Source: Paraburkholderia nodosa DSM 21604 | GTDB lineage: Bacteria; Pseudomonadota; Gammaproteobacteria; Burkholderiales; Burkholderiaceae | Assembly: GCF_000519185.1 (NCBI RefSeq) | Contig: NZ_JAFA01000007.1 | Location: forward strand, 62,001-126,000 | Direction: 5' to 3' | Length of the DNA: 64,000 nucleotides | In this document: piece by piece, positions 1 to 7,594 of the stretch | Numbering within the stretch: position 1 is the first letter of the stretch | How the letters are laid out: every line of letters begins with the position of its first letter | Position numbers and translations under genes: made by a program | Notes under the pieces: model-generated | What the model was told of the DNA's origin: nothing | Databases searched by the model: none | What the model saw: the letters and a program-made list of their open reading frames with translations, nothing else

Positions 1-1436
1 CCTATCTCGAACGCAAGCAGGTCAGGGCGGTGCCCACGCTGCGCGAACTTGAAGCCGAGGAGTTGCACGCGTTGCTCGGTTACGCTCCGCGAAGTGTCGA
101 AGAGCCGCTGACGGGACGTGTGCTGGTGGTACCGGTCTGCATCGGCGAGACGCTGTCGACACTGGAACTGATCGATGCCGAAGGGCGCAAGTCTGCGCTG
201 GCGGGCGGTGCGAAGTCAGGCGGCTACTGGGTCGTTGAGCCGGGCCAGTTTCGCGAGGGCGCAGTCACGCCCATCCTGATCGCTGAAGGGGTGGCAACGG
301 CACTGGCGGTGTGTCAGGCGACCGGCTGGTTCAGCGTCGCCGCCCTGTCGAGCGGCAATCTTCGGCTGGCGGCAGCCATGTGGCGCGGCCGCTACCCGCA
401 AGCGCCGATCGCGGTGCTGGCCGATCTTGGTGGCGGGTATGAGCATGCGAGGCAGGCCGCGTGTGGGACGTCGTCGTTGCTGGCGGCGCCGCGCTTTGCG
501 CCGGGGGCACGCATCGATAACGGGATCCCGACTGACTTCGATGACATGGCCGTGCTGTCGGGATCGCGAGCCGTTGGTGAGCTTTTACGGGAGTCGATCT
601 ACGAGGCGGCGGGGCGGGATGTCGTGGATGCGCAAGGCGACGGGAAGATGGCGGGTGTGGACGGATCGGTCGATGCACTGAAGGAGGTTGAGGTGGGCAA
701 TGTGAAAGAGAAACTCGTGGGCGACGCGCAGGCACCGGGCCGGCGTCGTATCTCGCGCCGGCGCTCCAGCAGCCCGGACGCATCGGAAGCGGTGTCGCAG
801 GGAAATCCGGCAGCGGCAGCCGTTCAGGAGCAGCCACAGCCGCCGGAGCAGGTTCGGCGTGAGGACGAAACGCAGAAGGCGGACGCACCGGCGGCGCGTG
901 AAGTCGAGGCACCAGCGCGCCGTCAGGCGGGTGAGCCGTTGTATGGACTCGACGAGGTGCCGGGCGAGATCAAGGCCCTGGCCCAGCATCGCTTCGGCGC
1001 GCAGATCCGCATGGCGACGCCTCGCGGGAACGGCGGTCCGTACCGTGGCGAGGTGTTCAACACCGAGCACTACCTGATCCAGGAGGTGTCGACGCGCAGC
1101 GTGGTATTCCACGCGAAGGCGAACGTCGAGTTCGTCTCGGACCGGCTACGGTGGATGGACGAGAACCAGCGCCTCAACGGTGCGGAGGTCCAGGTCGGGT
1201 ACGACGGCAGTCGCGCGAAGGTGTATCCGTGGGACCGTGCGCGCGATCTGCTCGAGCGCACGGTTGCGTCGCTCAAGAAGTCGGCACGCGAAGTGGGTTT
1301 CGGCAACGAACTCGACGCGACACTCGACCAGTTGCAGGGCGTGTCATGGACGCGTGTCAGGCAAGCGCGGGCGGCTGCTCTCGCGCAGTCGAAGGAGCGC
1401 GCCGGCGGAGAACAGGGCGAAAGGCAGCAACGCTGA
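1..1436 (+). CDS. Plasmid-type DNA primase, Toprim domain, C-terminal part (5' end outside window)
   Basis: The frame is open from base 3 and reads YLERKQV before the first GTG at 30. That peptide is typical of the middle of plasmid and ICE primases, so the gene starts left of the window. A Toprim-like domain follows: the conserved glutamate lies in IAEGVATALA (codon at 285) and the typical TDFDD tail is near 532-546. The usual second acidic motif (DxD) reads ADLGGG, so one metal-binding aspartate seems to be missing. A low-complexity linker rich in R, P, Q and E leads to a C-terminal domain with the YRGEVF and VVFHAKANVEF pattern, resembling KfrB-type domains of plasmid proteins (moderate confidence). 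It leads a run of four same-strand mobilization genes. The family role is primer synthesis during conjugative transfer. Whether this copy is active is uncertain. Confidence 0.7.
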   Translation, partial: YLERKQVRAVPTLRELEAEELHALLGYAPRSVEEPLTGRVLVVPVCIGETLSTLELIDAEGRKSALAGGAKSGGYWVVEPGQFREGAVTPILIAEGVATALAVCQATGWFSVAALSSGNLRLAAAMWRGRYPQAPIAVLADLGGGYEHARQAACGTSSLLAAPRFAPGARIDNGIPTDFDDMAVLSGSRAVGELLRESIYEAAGRDVVDAQGDGKMAGVDGSVDALKEVEVGNVKEKLVGDAQAPGRRRISRRRSSSPDASEAVSQGNPAAAAVQEQPQPPEQVRREDETQKADAPAAREVEAPARRQAGEPLYGLDEVPGEIKALAQHRFGAQIRMATPRGNGGPYRGEVFNTEHYLIQEVSTRSVVFHAKANVEFVSDRLRWMDENQRLNGAEVQVGYDGSRAKVYPWDRARDLLERTVASLKKSAREVGFGNELDATLDQLQGVSWTRVRQARAAALAQSKERAGGEQGERQQR

Positions 1437-1481
1437 TTGAACCTGACGCTGTATCAGACAGCGAGCACAGGGAGGTCCATG

Positions 1482-3002
1482 ATGGATGAAACCGCAACCC
1501 CTACCTCCGCCGGCACGCCAGCCGATGATCCGGTTGTCAACATGATCGAGCCGGACCCGCCGCCTCTGCCGGATCCACAGGGCGGCGCCGCTGGCGCGGA
1601 TCGTTTCGACCCGACGGCAGCAGACGCATTGGCCGCACGCCAGCGCCGCGGGTTCGATGCAGCGCGGGAGCGGCTGCGCAATCAGGCGATCCAGGCGGAC
1701 ATGCCGCAGCAGGCTGTGGCACAGCAACCCGCATCGCAGCAGGCGACGACCCTGCGGTGGCTGCCGCTGGCCAATCCACCGGAGGTCGTGCGAAAGCGGT
1801 ACCTGCGCGCCGGCAACCAGTATTTCCTGAAGGATGCGCCGCATCAGCTTGCGTTCGAGGATATCGGCCCGTACCTGGTGACGCAACATAACCGCCCCGA
1901 CGTCGTCGAGTCGATGGTGGATATGGTTCGCGCCAAGTCGTGGGCTCGCGTGCGGGTGTCGGGCCATGAGCAGTTCCGGCGGGAGGTGTGGGTCCAGGCA
2001 ATGCTGCTGGGCATCGAGGTGACCGGGTACGAGCCGAAGGCAGTCGATCTGGCCTGCCTGGCCGAGGGCCGTCGCGCCCGGATGACGAACCGCGTCGATG
2101 TGATGGAGACGACTGCAGCGATGGGGGGGGCTGCTGAGCTCACGAAGGCATCCGCGGCGGCGCCTCGCCCTGCGCAAACTCCGACGGCGCAAACGGCGAA
2201 GTCCGACGCTTCCCCGCAGCCTGAGATGGCTTCGGCGCCGCTGCCACCTGCTCTCGCCTCTGAACCGGCGCCACGCGTTGCAGCGTCCGGGAGCCAGGAA
2301 CGGCAGCGCTACGCCGGCGAGCTGGTTGAGCACGGCGGGGCGCCGTACCAGCACAACCCCGCGCGCAGTGACTCGTATTACGTCGTTTATCGCGAAGCGG
2401 GCGGTGCGGAACACGTCGTGTGGGGTGTGGATCTCGGAAGGGCTGTCGCGGAGTCCGGCGCGCTCGCCGGACAGCAGGTCACGCTTGAAAATCTTGGCCG
2501 GCGCCTTGTGAGCGTGACGGTGCCCGTTATCGATGCAAGGGGAAACATGACCGGTGAAGAGGCAAAGGACGTCTATCGCAACATCTGGCGCGTCGATGTG
2601 GTGGGGCAGGAGCGCATGCACGCTCGCCCCAGGTCGGCGGCGGAAAAGAGTGAGCCTGGATGGGGGGAGGCCGCGGAGCCGGTCGAATCGGAACCCGTAC
2701 ACGCCGCGCCCAGGCGCAAGCCTCCCCGCGCTCGCCCTGAGGAGCGCGCCGTGCAGATGGCGGTGCTGACGGCTGCGATGCGCCAGCATGGCCTGAGCGA
2801 GCGATCCATCGCGCGGGTGCAGCAGCATGCGCGCCGGCTGCTGGACGCCTTCGTGGCCGAGGGTGTCATCGTGCCGACGCCGCGCGTGTTCGATCCACAA
2901 GCGCCTTCCACACGAAACCGTCGTACCCGTGCGGTGGCGGAGCGCGTTGCGGGCCGCGAGGTTGAACGTGCCCGGGAAGAACCCGCGTCGCCTTCGCTGT
3001 AG
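1482..3002 (+). CDS. LPD7-domain protein of a conjugative element
   Basis: About 506 residues. The open frame runs back to TTG at 1437, but GGAGG at 1471-1475 sits 6 bases before ATG 1482, with another ATG at 1479, so 1482 is preferred. Residues about 90-195 match the LPD7 domain (KRYLRAGNQYFLKD, then the VRVSGHEQFRREVW region), which is usually part of TraI-like relaxases or their partners. After an Ala/Pro/Gln-rich linker, residues about 270-375 form a second domain ending in DVYRNIWRVDVVG, commonly found behind LPD7. The C-terminus is basic. Here LPD7 is a separate gene placed before the relaxase, suggesting a split TraI module. A run of eight G bases (2123-2130) lies in the linker. The role in transfer is inferred from domain and context; no catalytic site is visible. 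Confidence 0.65.
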   Translation: MDETATPTSAGTPADDPVVNMIEPDPPPLPDPQGGAAGADRFDPTAADALAARQRRGFDAARERLRNQAIQADMPQQAVAQQPASQQATTLRWLPLANPPEVVRKRYLRAGNQYFLKDAPHQLAFEDIGPYLVTQHNRPDVVESMVDMVRAKSWARVRVSGHEQFRREVWVQAMLLGIEVTGYEPKAVDLACLAEGRRARMTNRVDVMETTAAMGGAAELTKASAAAPRPAQTPTAQTAKSDASPQPEMASAPLPPALASEPAPRVAASGSQERQRYAGELVEHGGAPYQHNPARSDSYYVVYREAGGAEHVVWGVDLGRAVAESGALAGQQVTLENLGRRLVSVTVPVIDARGNMTGEEAKDVYRNIWRVDVVGQERMHARPRSAAEKSEPGWGEAAEPVESEPVHAAPRRKPPRARPEERAVQMAVLTAAMRQHGLSERSIARVQQHARRLLDAFVAEGVIVPTPRVFDPQAPSTRNRRTRAVAERVAGREVERAREEPASPSL

Positions 3003-3012
3003 GAGCGCGCAC

Positions 3013-3534
3013 ATGACCACGCGGGCGCGACTGTGTGTGGATCTCGGGCCGGTGAAGCTACGCTGGGAGGCGTGGTGCGCCCGTCATGGCGTCGCAGCTG
3101 CCGATGGCGTGCGGCTGCTGGTCCATGATCTGCTGAACCAGGATGAGCCGCAAGGCACAGCGTCCAGGCATGAACAACACCATCTTGTGGTCAGCGGCCA
3201 TCGCGAACGCCTCGAAATCCGGCTCACGCAGGCCGAACTCGAAGCGGCCAGACAGCGTGCGTGGGCGGCTGGGCTGAACGTCAACCGCTGGGTGGTTGCC
3301 GTGGTCCGCTCGCAGCTCGTGCATGAGCCGCAGCTGGGCGAGCGCGAGATGCGGCTGCTTGCGGATTCGAACCAGCAACTGGCGACCATTGTGACGCTGC
3401 TGGGCCGGTTGCAGGCGCACGACGATGCGTATAACGCGACGCGCATGCTAGACGGAGTCCGTGCCGTGATTGAAACGCACCTGCGCGCAGTCACGCAGGT
3501 GCTGCGCGCCAACCTCGATCGCTGGAGCCGATAG
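3013..3534 (+). CDS. MobC/TraJ-like relaxosome accessory protein
   Basis: 173 residues. The start is ATG 3013, preceded by AGGAG at 3001-3005 with 7 bases of spacing. The open frame to 2827 is spurious overlap with the upstream gene. The central segment (IRLTQAELEAARQRAWAAGLNVNRWV) has the look of mobilization accessory proteins, in which a short strand and helices bind oriT DNA and recruit the relaxase. The C-terminal half is helical (LLADSNQQLATIVTLLGRL and following), as expected for a dimerization region. It ends one base before the relaxase ATG, so the two are almost certainly translated together. oriT, if present, could lie close by, but I could not identify an inverted repeat with a nic site. 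The function rests mainly on position and fold pattern. Confidence 0.55.
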   Translation: MTTRARLCVDLGPVKLRWEAWCARHGVAAADGVRLLVHDLLNQDEPQGTASRHEQHHLVVSGHRERLEIRLTQAELEAARQRAWAAGLNVNRWVVAVVRSQLVHEPQLGEREMRLLADSNQQLATIVTLLGRLQAHDDAYNATRMLDGVRAVIETHLRAVTQVLRANLDRWSR

Positions 3535-3535
3535 C

Positions 3536-4570
3536 ATGCCGTTCCCAAAGACCTGGGTTGACCAGATGCTGCTGGACTGGGGAGACCGGCTCTTTCACGA
3601 ACCGCTACGGCATGTGCGCGCGCCGCGTATGTCGCGCGGTGAGCTTGGGCGGGACGTGCGACGCATGCGCGAGAAACTTGCACGCACGCTCAGGCGGACC
3701 CCTGAAGTGATGGTCAAGATCACGAACAAGGCGTCGGGCGCGCAGGGCATGGGCGCGGTGCGCCGTCATCTGCGCTACATCTCGCGCAACGGGAAGGTGG
3801 AACTCGAGGACCAGGACGGGATGATCGTACTCGGTCGCGAAGCGCTGCGCGATCTCACGCACGCCTGGCAGCTGGGTGGCTGGGGTATTCCGGAGGAAAG
3901 CCGCAGGCGTGAGGTATTCAATGTGCTGCTCTCGATGCCACCAGGCACGAACAGACAGGCGGTGCGCGACGCCGCGCGTGCGTTCGCCGCTGGGGAATTC
4001 GGCGACGGCAGACGGTATGTCTTCGCCGCGCACGACGACGAAGCGCACCCGCACGTGCATCTGAGTGTGCAGGTCCGCGGGCCGGATGGCAGGCGGCTCA
4101 ACCCGCGCAAGCAGGATCTGCAACGCTGGCGCGAACGGTTTGCGGGGCAACTGCGCGAGCACGGGGTAGAGGCCAATGCCACGCCGCGGCGTGTTCGTGG
4201 CGAAACCCGACGCTATCCGAAGCAGGCAGTTGTACAAATGACGGCGCGCGGAGAAACGCCGCGGTACTGGCGACAGGAGCTGGACGAGCCAACCCGCCTT
4301 GCCTCGTGGCATGCCCACGCCGGGACGTTCGAAGCATGGCGAGGTATCGCTCACGCGGTGGCTGGCTCACCGAGCCCCGATGATCGGAGCCTGGCGGATG
4401 TGATCACCGATTTCGTGCAGACGATGCCGGTCCAGCAAGGCCGGCCCGGGCCCGGGCTGACTTACCCGGCGGAAGGTGGGCATCGTGAGCGCGGATTCCA
4501 TCGCACTGAACGCGATGCGCCCCAGCGCGAACTGTTTCCAGTCGATCCGGATGCCCACGTGGAGCGGTGA
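3536..4570 (+). CDS. MobP-type relaxase (mobilization nuclease)
   Basis: 344 residues from ATG 3536. GGAG at 3524-3527 lies 8 bases upstream, inside the previous gene. The relaxase signature is clear: the segment VKITNKASGAQGMGAVRRHLRYISRNG near residues 60-87 carries the candidate catalytic Tyr, and the metal-binding histidine triad appears as HDDEAHPHVHL, with His166, His171, His173 and His175. A basic region with RYPKQAV follows. Family knowledge: these enzymes nick oriT, stay bound to the 5' end and pilot the strand through a type IV secretion system. The protein lacks a long C-terminal helicase or primase extension; those functions sit in the two upstream genes. No coupling protein or secretion genes are in the window, so they may lie to the left or be absent. 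The downstream boundary is abrupt (see the tssJ remnant). Confidence 0.8.
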   Translation: MPFPKTWVDQMLLDWGDRLFHEPLRHVRAPRMSRGELGRDVRRMREKLARTLRRTPEVMVKITNKASGAQGMGAVRRHLRYISRNGKVELEDQDGMIVLGREALRDLTHAWQLGGWGIPEESRRREVFNVLLSMPPGTNRQAVRDAARAFAAGEFGDGRRYVFAAHDDEAHPHVHLSVQVRGPDGRRLNPRKQDLQRWRERFAGQLREHGVEANATPRRVRGETRRYPKQAVVQMTARGETPRYWRQELDEPTRLASWHAHAGTFEAWRGIAHAVAGSPSPDDRSLADVITDFVQTMPVQQGRPGPGLTYPAEGGHRERGFHRTERDAPQRELFPVDPDAHVER

Positions 4571-4585
4571 GCAGAGGAGAGATGA

Positions 4586-5064
4586 ATGGCAATGCCGATG
4601 CTTCCGTGATCAGGCGACGCGTTCAGCTCAACGTTAATTGTCTACAAGAAGCTCAAGGCGCTCTATATCGATCTGGCCGCCCGTCAGGCATTGAATCCGG
4701 ATGATACTGGCCGTCCGACTTCGGTCGCCGTGCGCGTGTATCAACTCAAGGACCGCAAGATCTTCGACGCAGCCTCTTACGACGATCTGCTAAAGAACGA
4801 TCGCACCGTCCTCGCGCAGGACCTGCAGGACAGCATGGCGGCCGCGCGCTGAACCCCGGGGCTTCCGCAAGCCTGACACAGGCGATGAAGGGCGATACAC
4901 AATATTTGGCCGTCGTCGCGTTTTATCGCAATCCGGGTAGCGGCAACGGGTGGGAGTACGTGACCGGGAAGAAAAAGCTCGATCCGGACAAGCCGCTCAA
5001 GCTCGAACTCGTGAACCAGTTGCTGCTCGCGGCCGACGCACCTTCACAGAAGGCAACGCAGTAA
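4586..5064 (+). pseudogene. tssJ: Type VI secretion lipoprotein TssJ, broken remnant
   Basis: No intact ORF exists here, but two frames read as one TssJ protein. Frame A (4610-4852) includes LYIDLAARQALNPDDTGRP and VAVRVYQLKD, characteristic of TssJ, and stops at TGA 4850. Frame B (4849-5064) continues with LNPGASASLTQAMKGD and QYLAVVAFYRNPG and ends at TAA 5062. A single-base frameshift near 4848 therefore splits the gene. The lipoprotein signal peptide and first strand are missing. ATG 4586, with AGGAG 6 bases upstream, is in frame A but meets TGA at 4607 after seven codons. TssJ normally anchors the T6SS TssJLM membrane complex in the outer membrane. No other T6SS gene is present, so this looks like debris at an insertion or deletion boundary. 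Confidence 0.8.
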
Positions 5065-5075
5065 ACGCAGCCAGG

Positions 5076-6542
5076 TTACTCCTCCCCCACAGCCGAAAGC
5101 GGCGCGGCCACATGTTCGAGCGACTTGCGCTCCGCGTCCACGCCCCAGATCGCGGCCACGAGTGCAGCCGCAAGCATGAGCGCCGATCCGACCACATAGC
5201 CCGTGAACACTTCGCTGCGCTGGTGCGTATCGATCAGTCGTCCGAAGAACGCCGGGCCGATGATGCCGCCCAGTGCAGTGCCGAACGCATAGAACACGGC
5301 GATGGCGAGCGCCCGAATCTCCAGCGGGAATGACTCGCTCACAGTCAGATAGGCAGAACTCGCGGCGGCCGAGGCGAAAAAGAAAATCACCATCCACGCG
5401 CCGGTTTGCATCGTCGCCGTGAGCATGCCCTGTTCGAACAGCCAGCCGCTCACCGTGAGCAGCACGCCCGAGAGCGCATAGGTCGCGGCGATCATCGTGC
5501 GCCGGCCAATCACGTCGAAGAGCCGCCCCAGCACGATCGGCCCGAGGAAGTTGCCGAGCGCGAACGGCAGCAGATAGAGGCCCACGTCGCCGCCCGGCAC
5601 GTGATAGAACTCGGTGAGCACGAGCGCGTAGGTAAAGAAAATCGCGTTGTAGAAGAAGGCCTGTGCCGTCATGAGCGAAAGACCCACCAGCGCGCGACGG
5701 CGGTGGCGCACGAATATGGCATGAAACACCGCGCTCAGCGGCGTATGGCTGCGCGCATGCAGACGCAGCGGGTCATCAGGCGGGTCTTCCAGGGTATGGC
5801 CCGCATCGCGAAAGCGCGTTTCGATGCCCTCGACGATGCGCTTCGCCTCGTCGTGCTCGCCGTGCGTGAGCAGCCATCGCGGGCTTTCCGGAATCCAGCG
5901 GCGCATGGGCAAGATCATGAGCGCGAGTAGCGCGCCGATGAAAAAGCACGCGCGCCAGCCCCAGTCGGCGGGCAGCAGGTGCGGGTCGAGCAGCACGAGC
6001 GAGCCCGCCGCGCCGATGGCCGCGCCCACCCAGAACGTGCCGTTGATGCTGAGGTCGGTCCAGCCGCGCACGCGCGCGGGCGTGAACTCCTGGATCGTCG
6101 AATTGATGGCCGCGTACTCGCCGCCGATGCCCGCACCCGTGATCGCACGAAACGCCACGAAGCTCGCGAAGCTCCACGAGAACGCCGTCGCGGCGGTGGC
6201 CAGCAGATACACGGCGAGCGTGATGAAGAAGAGCTTGCGGCGGCCCAGCCGGTCCGTGAGCCAGCCGAAGCCGAGCGCGCCGCACACCGCGCCCGCGATA
6301 TACGCGCTGCCGGCCAGACCCACCTGCGCGTTGTCGAGATGCAGCACCGGGCTCGTTTTTAACGCACTCGCTACCGCACCGGCCAGCGTGACTTCGAGAC
6401 CGTCGAGTAGCCAGGTGACGCCCAGCGCCACGACGATGAGCACGTGAAAGCGCCCCCACGGCAAGCGATCGAGGCGCGCGGGCAGCGTGGTTTCGATGAT
6501 GGGAGGCTTGTCAGTCGTCCCGGTCGTGTTGGGAGGGTTCAT
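5076..6542 (-). CDS. MFS transporter, metabolite:H+ symporter type
   Basis: 488 residues, about 12 predicted membrane helices, with a cytoplasmic N-terminus starting at ATG 6542 (no strong Shine-Dalgarno sequence). The first loop between helices 2 and 3 carries the MFS motif GWLTDRLGRRKL. The following RAITGAGIGGEYAAINSTIQ segment is typical of the sugar-porter/NiaP/SV2-like branch that moves small organic acids or aromatic compounds. The second half repeats the pattern around GRLFDVIGRRT. It is monocistronic, convergent with the tssJ remnant (stop codons 12 bases apart) and has no regulator or enzyme beside it, so the substrate cannot be inferred. The intergenic segment upstream (6543-6719) contains a 7-base inverted repeat TCACCTG/CAGGTGA (6609-6615, 6643-6649) that might be an operator. 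Confidence 0.8.
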   Translation of the reverse strand: MNPPNTTGTTDKPPIIETTLPARLDRLPWGRFHVLIVVALGVTWLLDGLEVTLAGAVASALKTSPVLHLDNAQVGLAGSAYIAGAVCGALGFGWLTDRLGRRKLFFITLAVYLLATAATAFSWSFASFVAFRAITGAGIGGEYAAINSTIQEFTPARVRGWTDLSINGTFWVGAAIGAAGSLVLLDPHLLPADWGWRACFFIGALLALMILPMRRWIPESPRWLLTHGEHDEAKRIVEGIETRFRDAGHTLEDPPDDPLRLHARSHTPLSAVFHAIFVRHRRRALVGLSLMTAQAFFYNAIFFTYALVLTEFYHVPGGDVGLYLLPFALGNFLGPIVLGRLFDVIGRRTMIAATYALSGVLLTVSGWLFEQGMLTATMQTGAWMVIFFFASAAASSAYLTVSESFPLEIRALAIAVFYAFGTALGGIIGPAFFGRLIDTHQRSEVFTGYVVGSALMLAAALVAAIWGVDAERKSLEHVAAPLSAVGEE

Positions 6543-6719
6543 CGGGTAGGGCGGCTAAGGCACGCGATGCGTTGTAGCATGCGCCGTTCCCGAAATGCGG
6601 GCGACGTGTCACCTGCTCATACAAAAGCGGGTGACGTATGCACAGGTGAGCCGTGATAAAACCAGCTACATGGTCCGTTTAATGACTTTCGACTCGACGG
6701 TTAAATCAGATAGGCGGAT

Positions 6720-7259
6720 TTAGAAACCGCGCCGAACCGTAACCGTTGCGCCTGTGCTATGCGAATGAAGAATGGCGACGCGTGCGGTGGCGGAGAACAC
6801 CCACTCGTCGACGGTCAGCGAGAGCCTGCGCTGAGGCTGCGCGCCGATGTTCAGCGTGCTGTCCGGCACCTGCAGAATCGAGATTTGCGGCGCTGTGGAA
6901 GGGCCCATCTGCAGATACTCGGCAGTTGTCCGTGCAGCCTGCTGCTGCGTACCGTAACGGCTCCCCGGCACCGACTTTACGAAGTCGTAATGGTATTGTT
7001 CCTGTGTCGCCGGCGCGCTATAAAAACTTTCGACTTGCGCATAAAAAGGCTTTGACTGATTCGCCTGATATTCCATTTCGTACCGATGGAGGTACGCCTG
7101 GGGTTCCGGTGGCAGCGCTGGAACCACTTCCATCGGCATGGACGGGATATTGGCGACCGTCATGGTTTCGGGAATGTTCACACCGGTGCTCTGAGCGAAT
7201 GCATAACCGCTCAGCATAAAAAAGGCTGCACCGACAATCTTTTCGTTCAGGCACGTCAT
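6720..7259 (-). CDS. Secreted or periplasmic protein of unknown function
   Basis: 179 residues. Two in-frame ATGs exist (7265 and 7259). GGAGG at 7267-7271 lies 7 bases before the second and only one base before the first, so 7259 is chosen. The N-terminus (KIVGAAFFMLSGYAFAQS) is a signal peptide with cleavage expected after AFA. The mature part is rich in Pro, Gln, Ser and Thr, has no Cys, and I see no known domain. The C-terminal half (LNIGAQPQRRLSLTVDEWVFSATARVAILHSHSTGATVTVRRGF) suggests beta strands. The gene stands alone between two unrelated genes. Its base composition looks less GC-rich than its neighbours, which may indicate acquisition. No function can be assigned. Confidence 0.6.
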   Translation of the reverse strand: MTCLNEKIVGAAFFMLSGYAFAQSTGVNIPETMTVANIPSMPMEVVPALPPEPQAYLHRYEMEYQANQSKPFYAQVESFYSAPATQEQYHYDFVKSVPGSRYGTQQQAARTTAEYLQMGPSTAPQISILQVPDSTLNIGAQPQRRLSLTVDEWVFSATARVAILHSHSTGATVTVRRGF

Positions 7260-7531
7260 GAGCATGCCTCCAATGACGAACTCGAAACATCAAAGTGTCG
7301 AACGTTCCTGCCGAACAGACTGCCTTTGCATCACTGCACCAATGCATTCTAGTACCTGATTTGCTTCCTGCTAGCCGAATGTGCGCGCACGCCATGCAGA
7401 TGGATGCAAAGTCCACCAGAGCGCGCACGGCGTGCAGCGTCGTTGCCTAACATCGCGGACGTTATGACCGATTCGGGCTGCGCGAGTCGCACTGGCAGCG
7501 GAAGAAATTGCGCAGGGTCGTGCGCGTGCTC

Positions 7532-7560
7532 GATGGGCTCGCGCCAGAGGCGAGCCCATC
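7532..7560. terminator. Perfect 11-bp hairpin downstream of the MocR gene
   Basis: GATGGGCTCGC (7532-7542) and GCGAGCCCATC (7550-7560) are perfect inverted repeats around a 7-base loop, 34 bases beyond the stop of the minus-strand MocR gene. There is no U-tract on either side, so it may be a transcript-end stabilizing stem or a weak terminator. The remainder of the 7260-7594 gap shows no ORF or RNA gene. Confidence 0.5.
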
Positions 7561-7594
7561 GACACCAGCCCATTGGGGAAAATCCGGGTGCGGC

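Noticed and set aside
2123..2130. Run of eight G bases in the LPD7-domain gene
   Set aside because: Could be a slippage site, but the frame is intact on both sides and there is no promoter or phase-variation context.
216..4592. Long open frames on the minus strand opposite the mobilization genes
   Set aside because: They are Arg/Pro/His-rich, have no ribosome sites and lie wholly opposite well-supported genes; high GC makes such antisense frames common.
6609..6649. TCACCTG/CAGGTGA inverted repeat with a 27-base spacer before the first MFS gene
   Set aside because: The long spacer and short arms make a chance match likely; no regulator adjoins.
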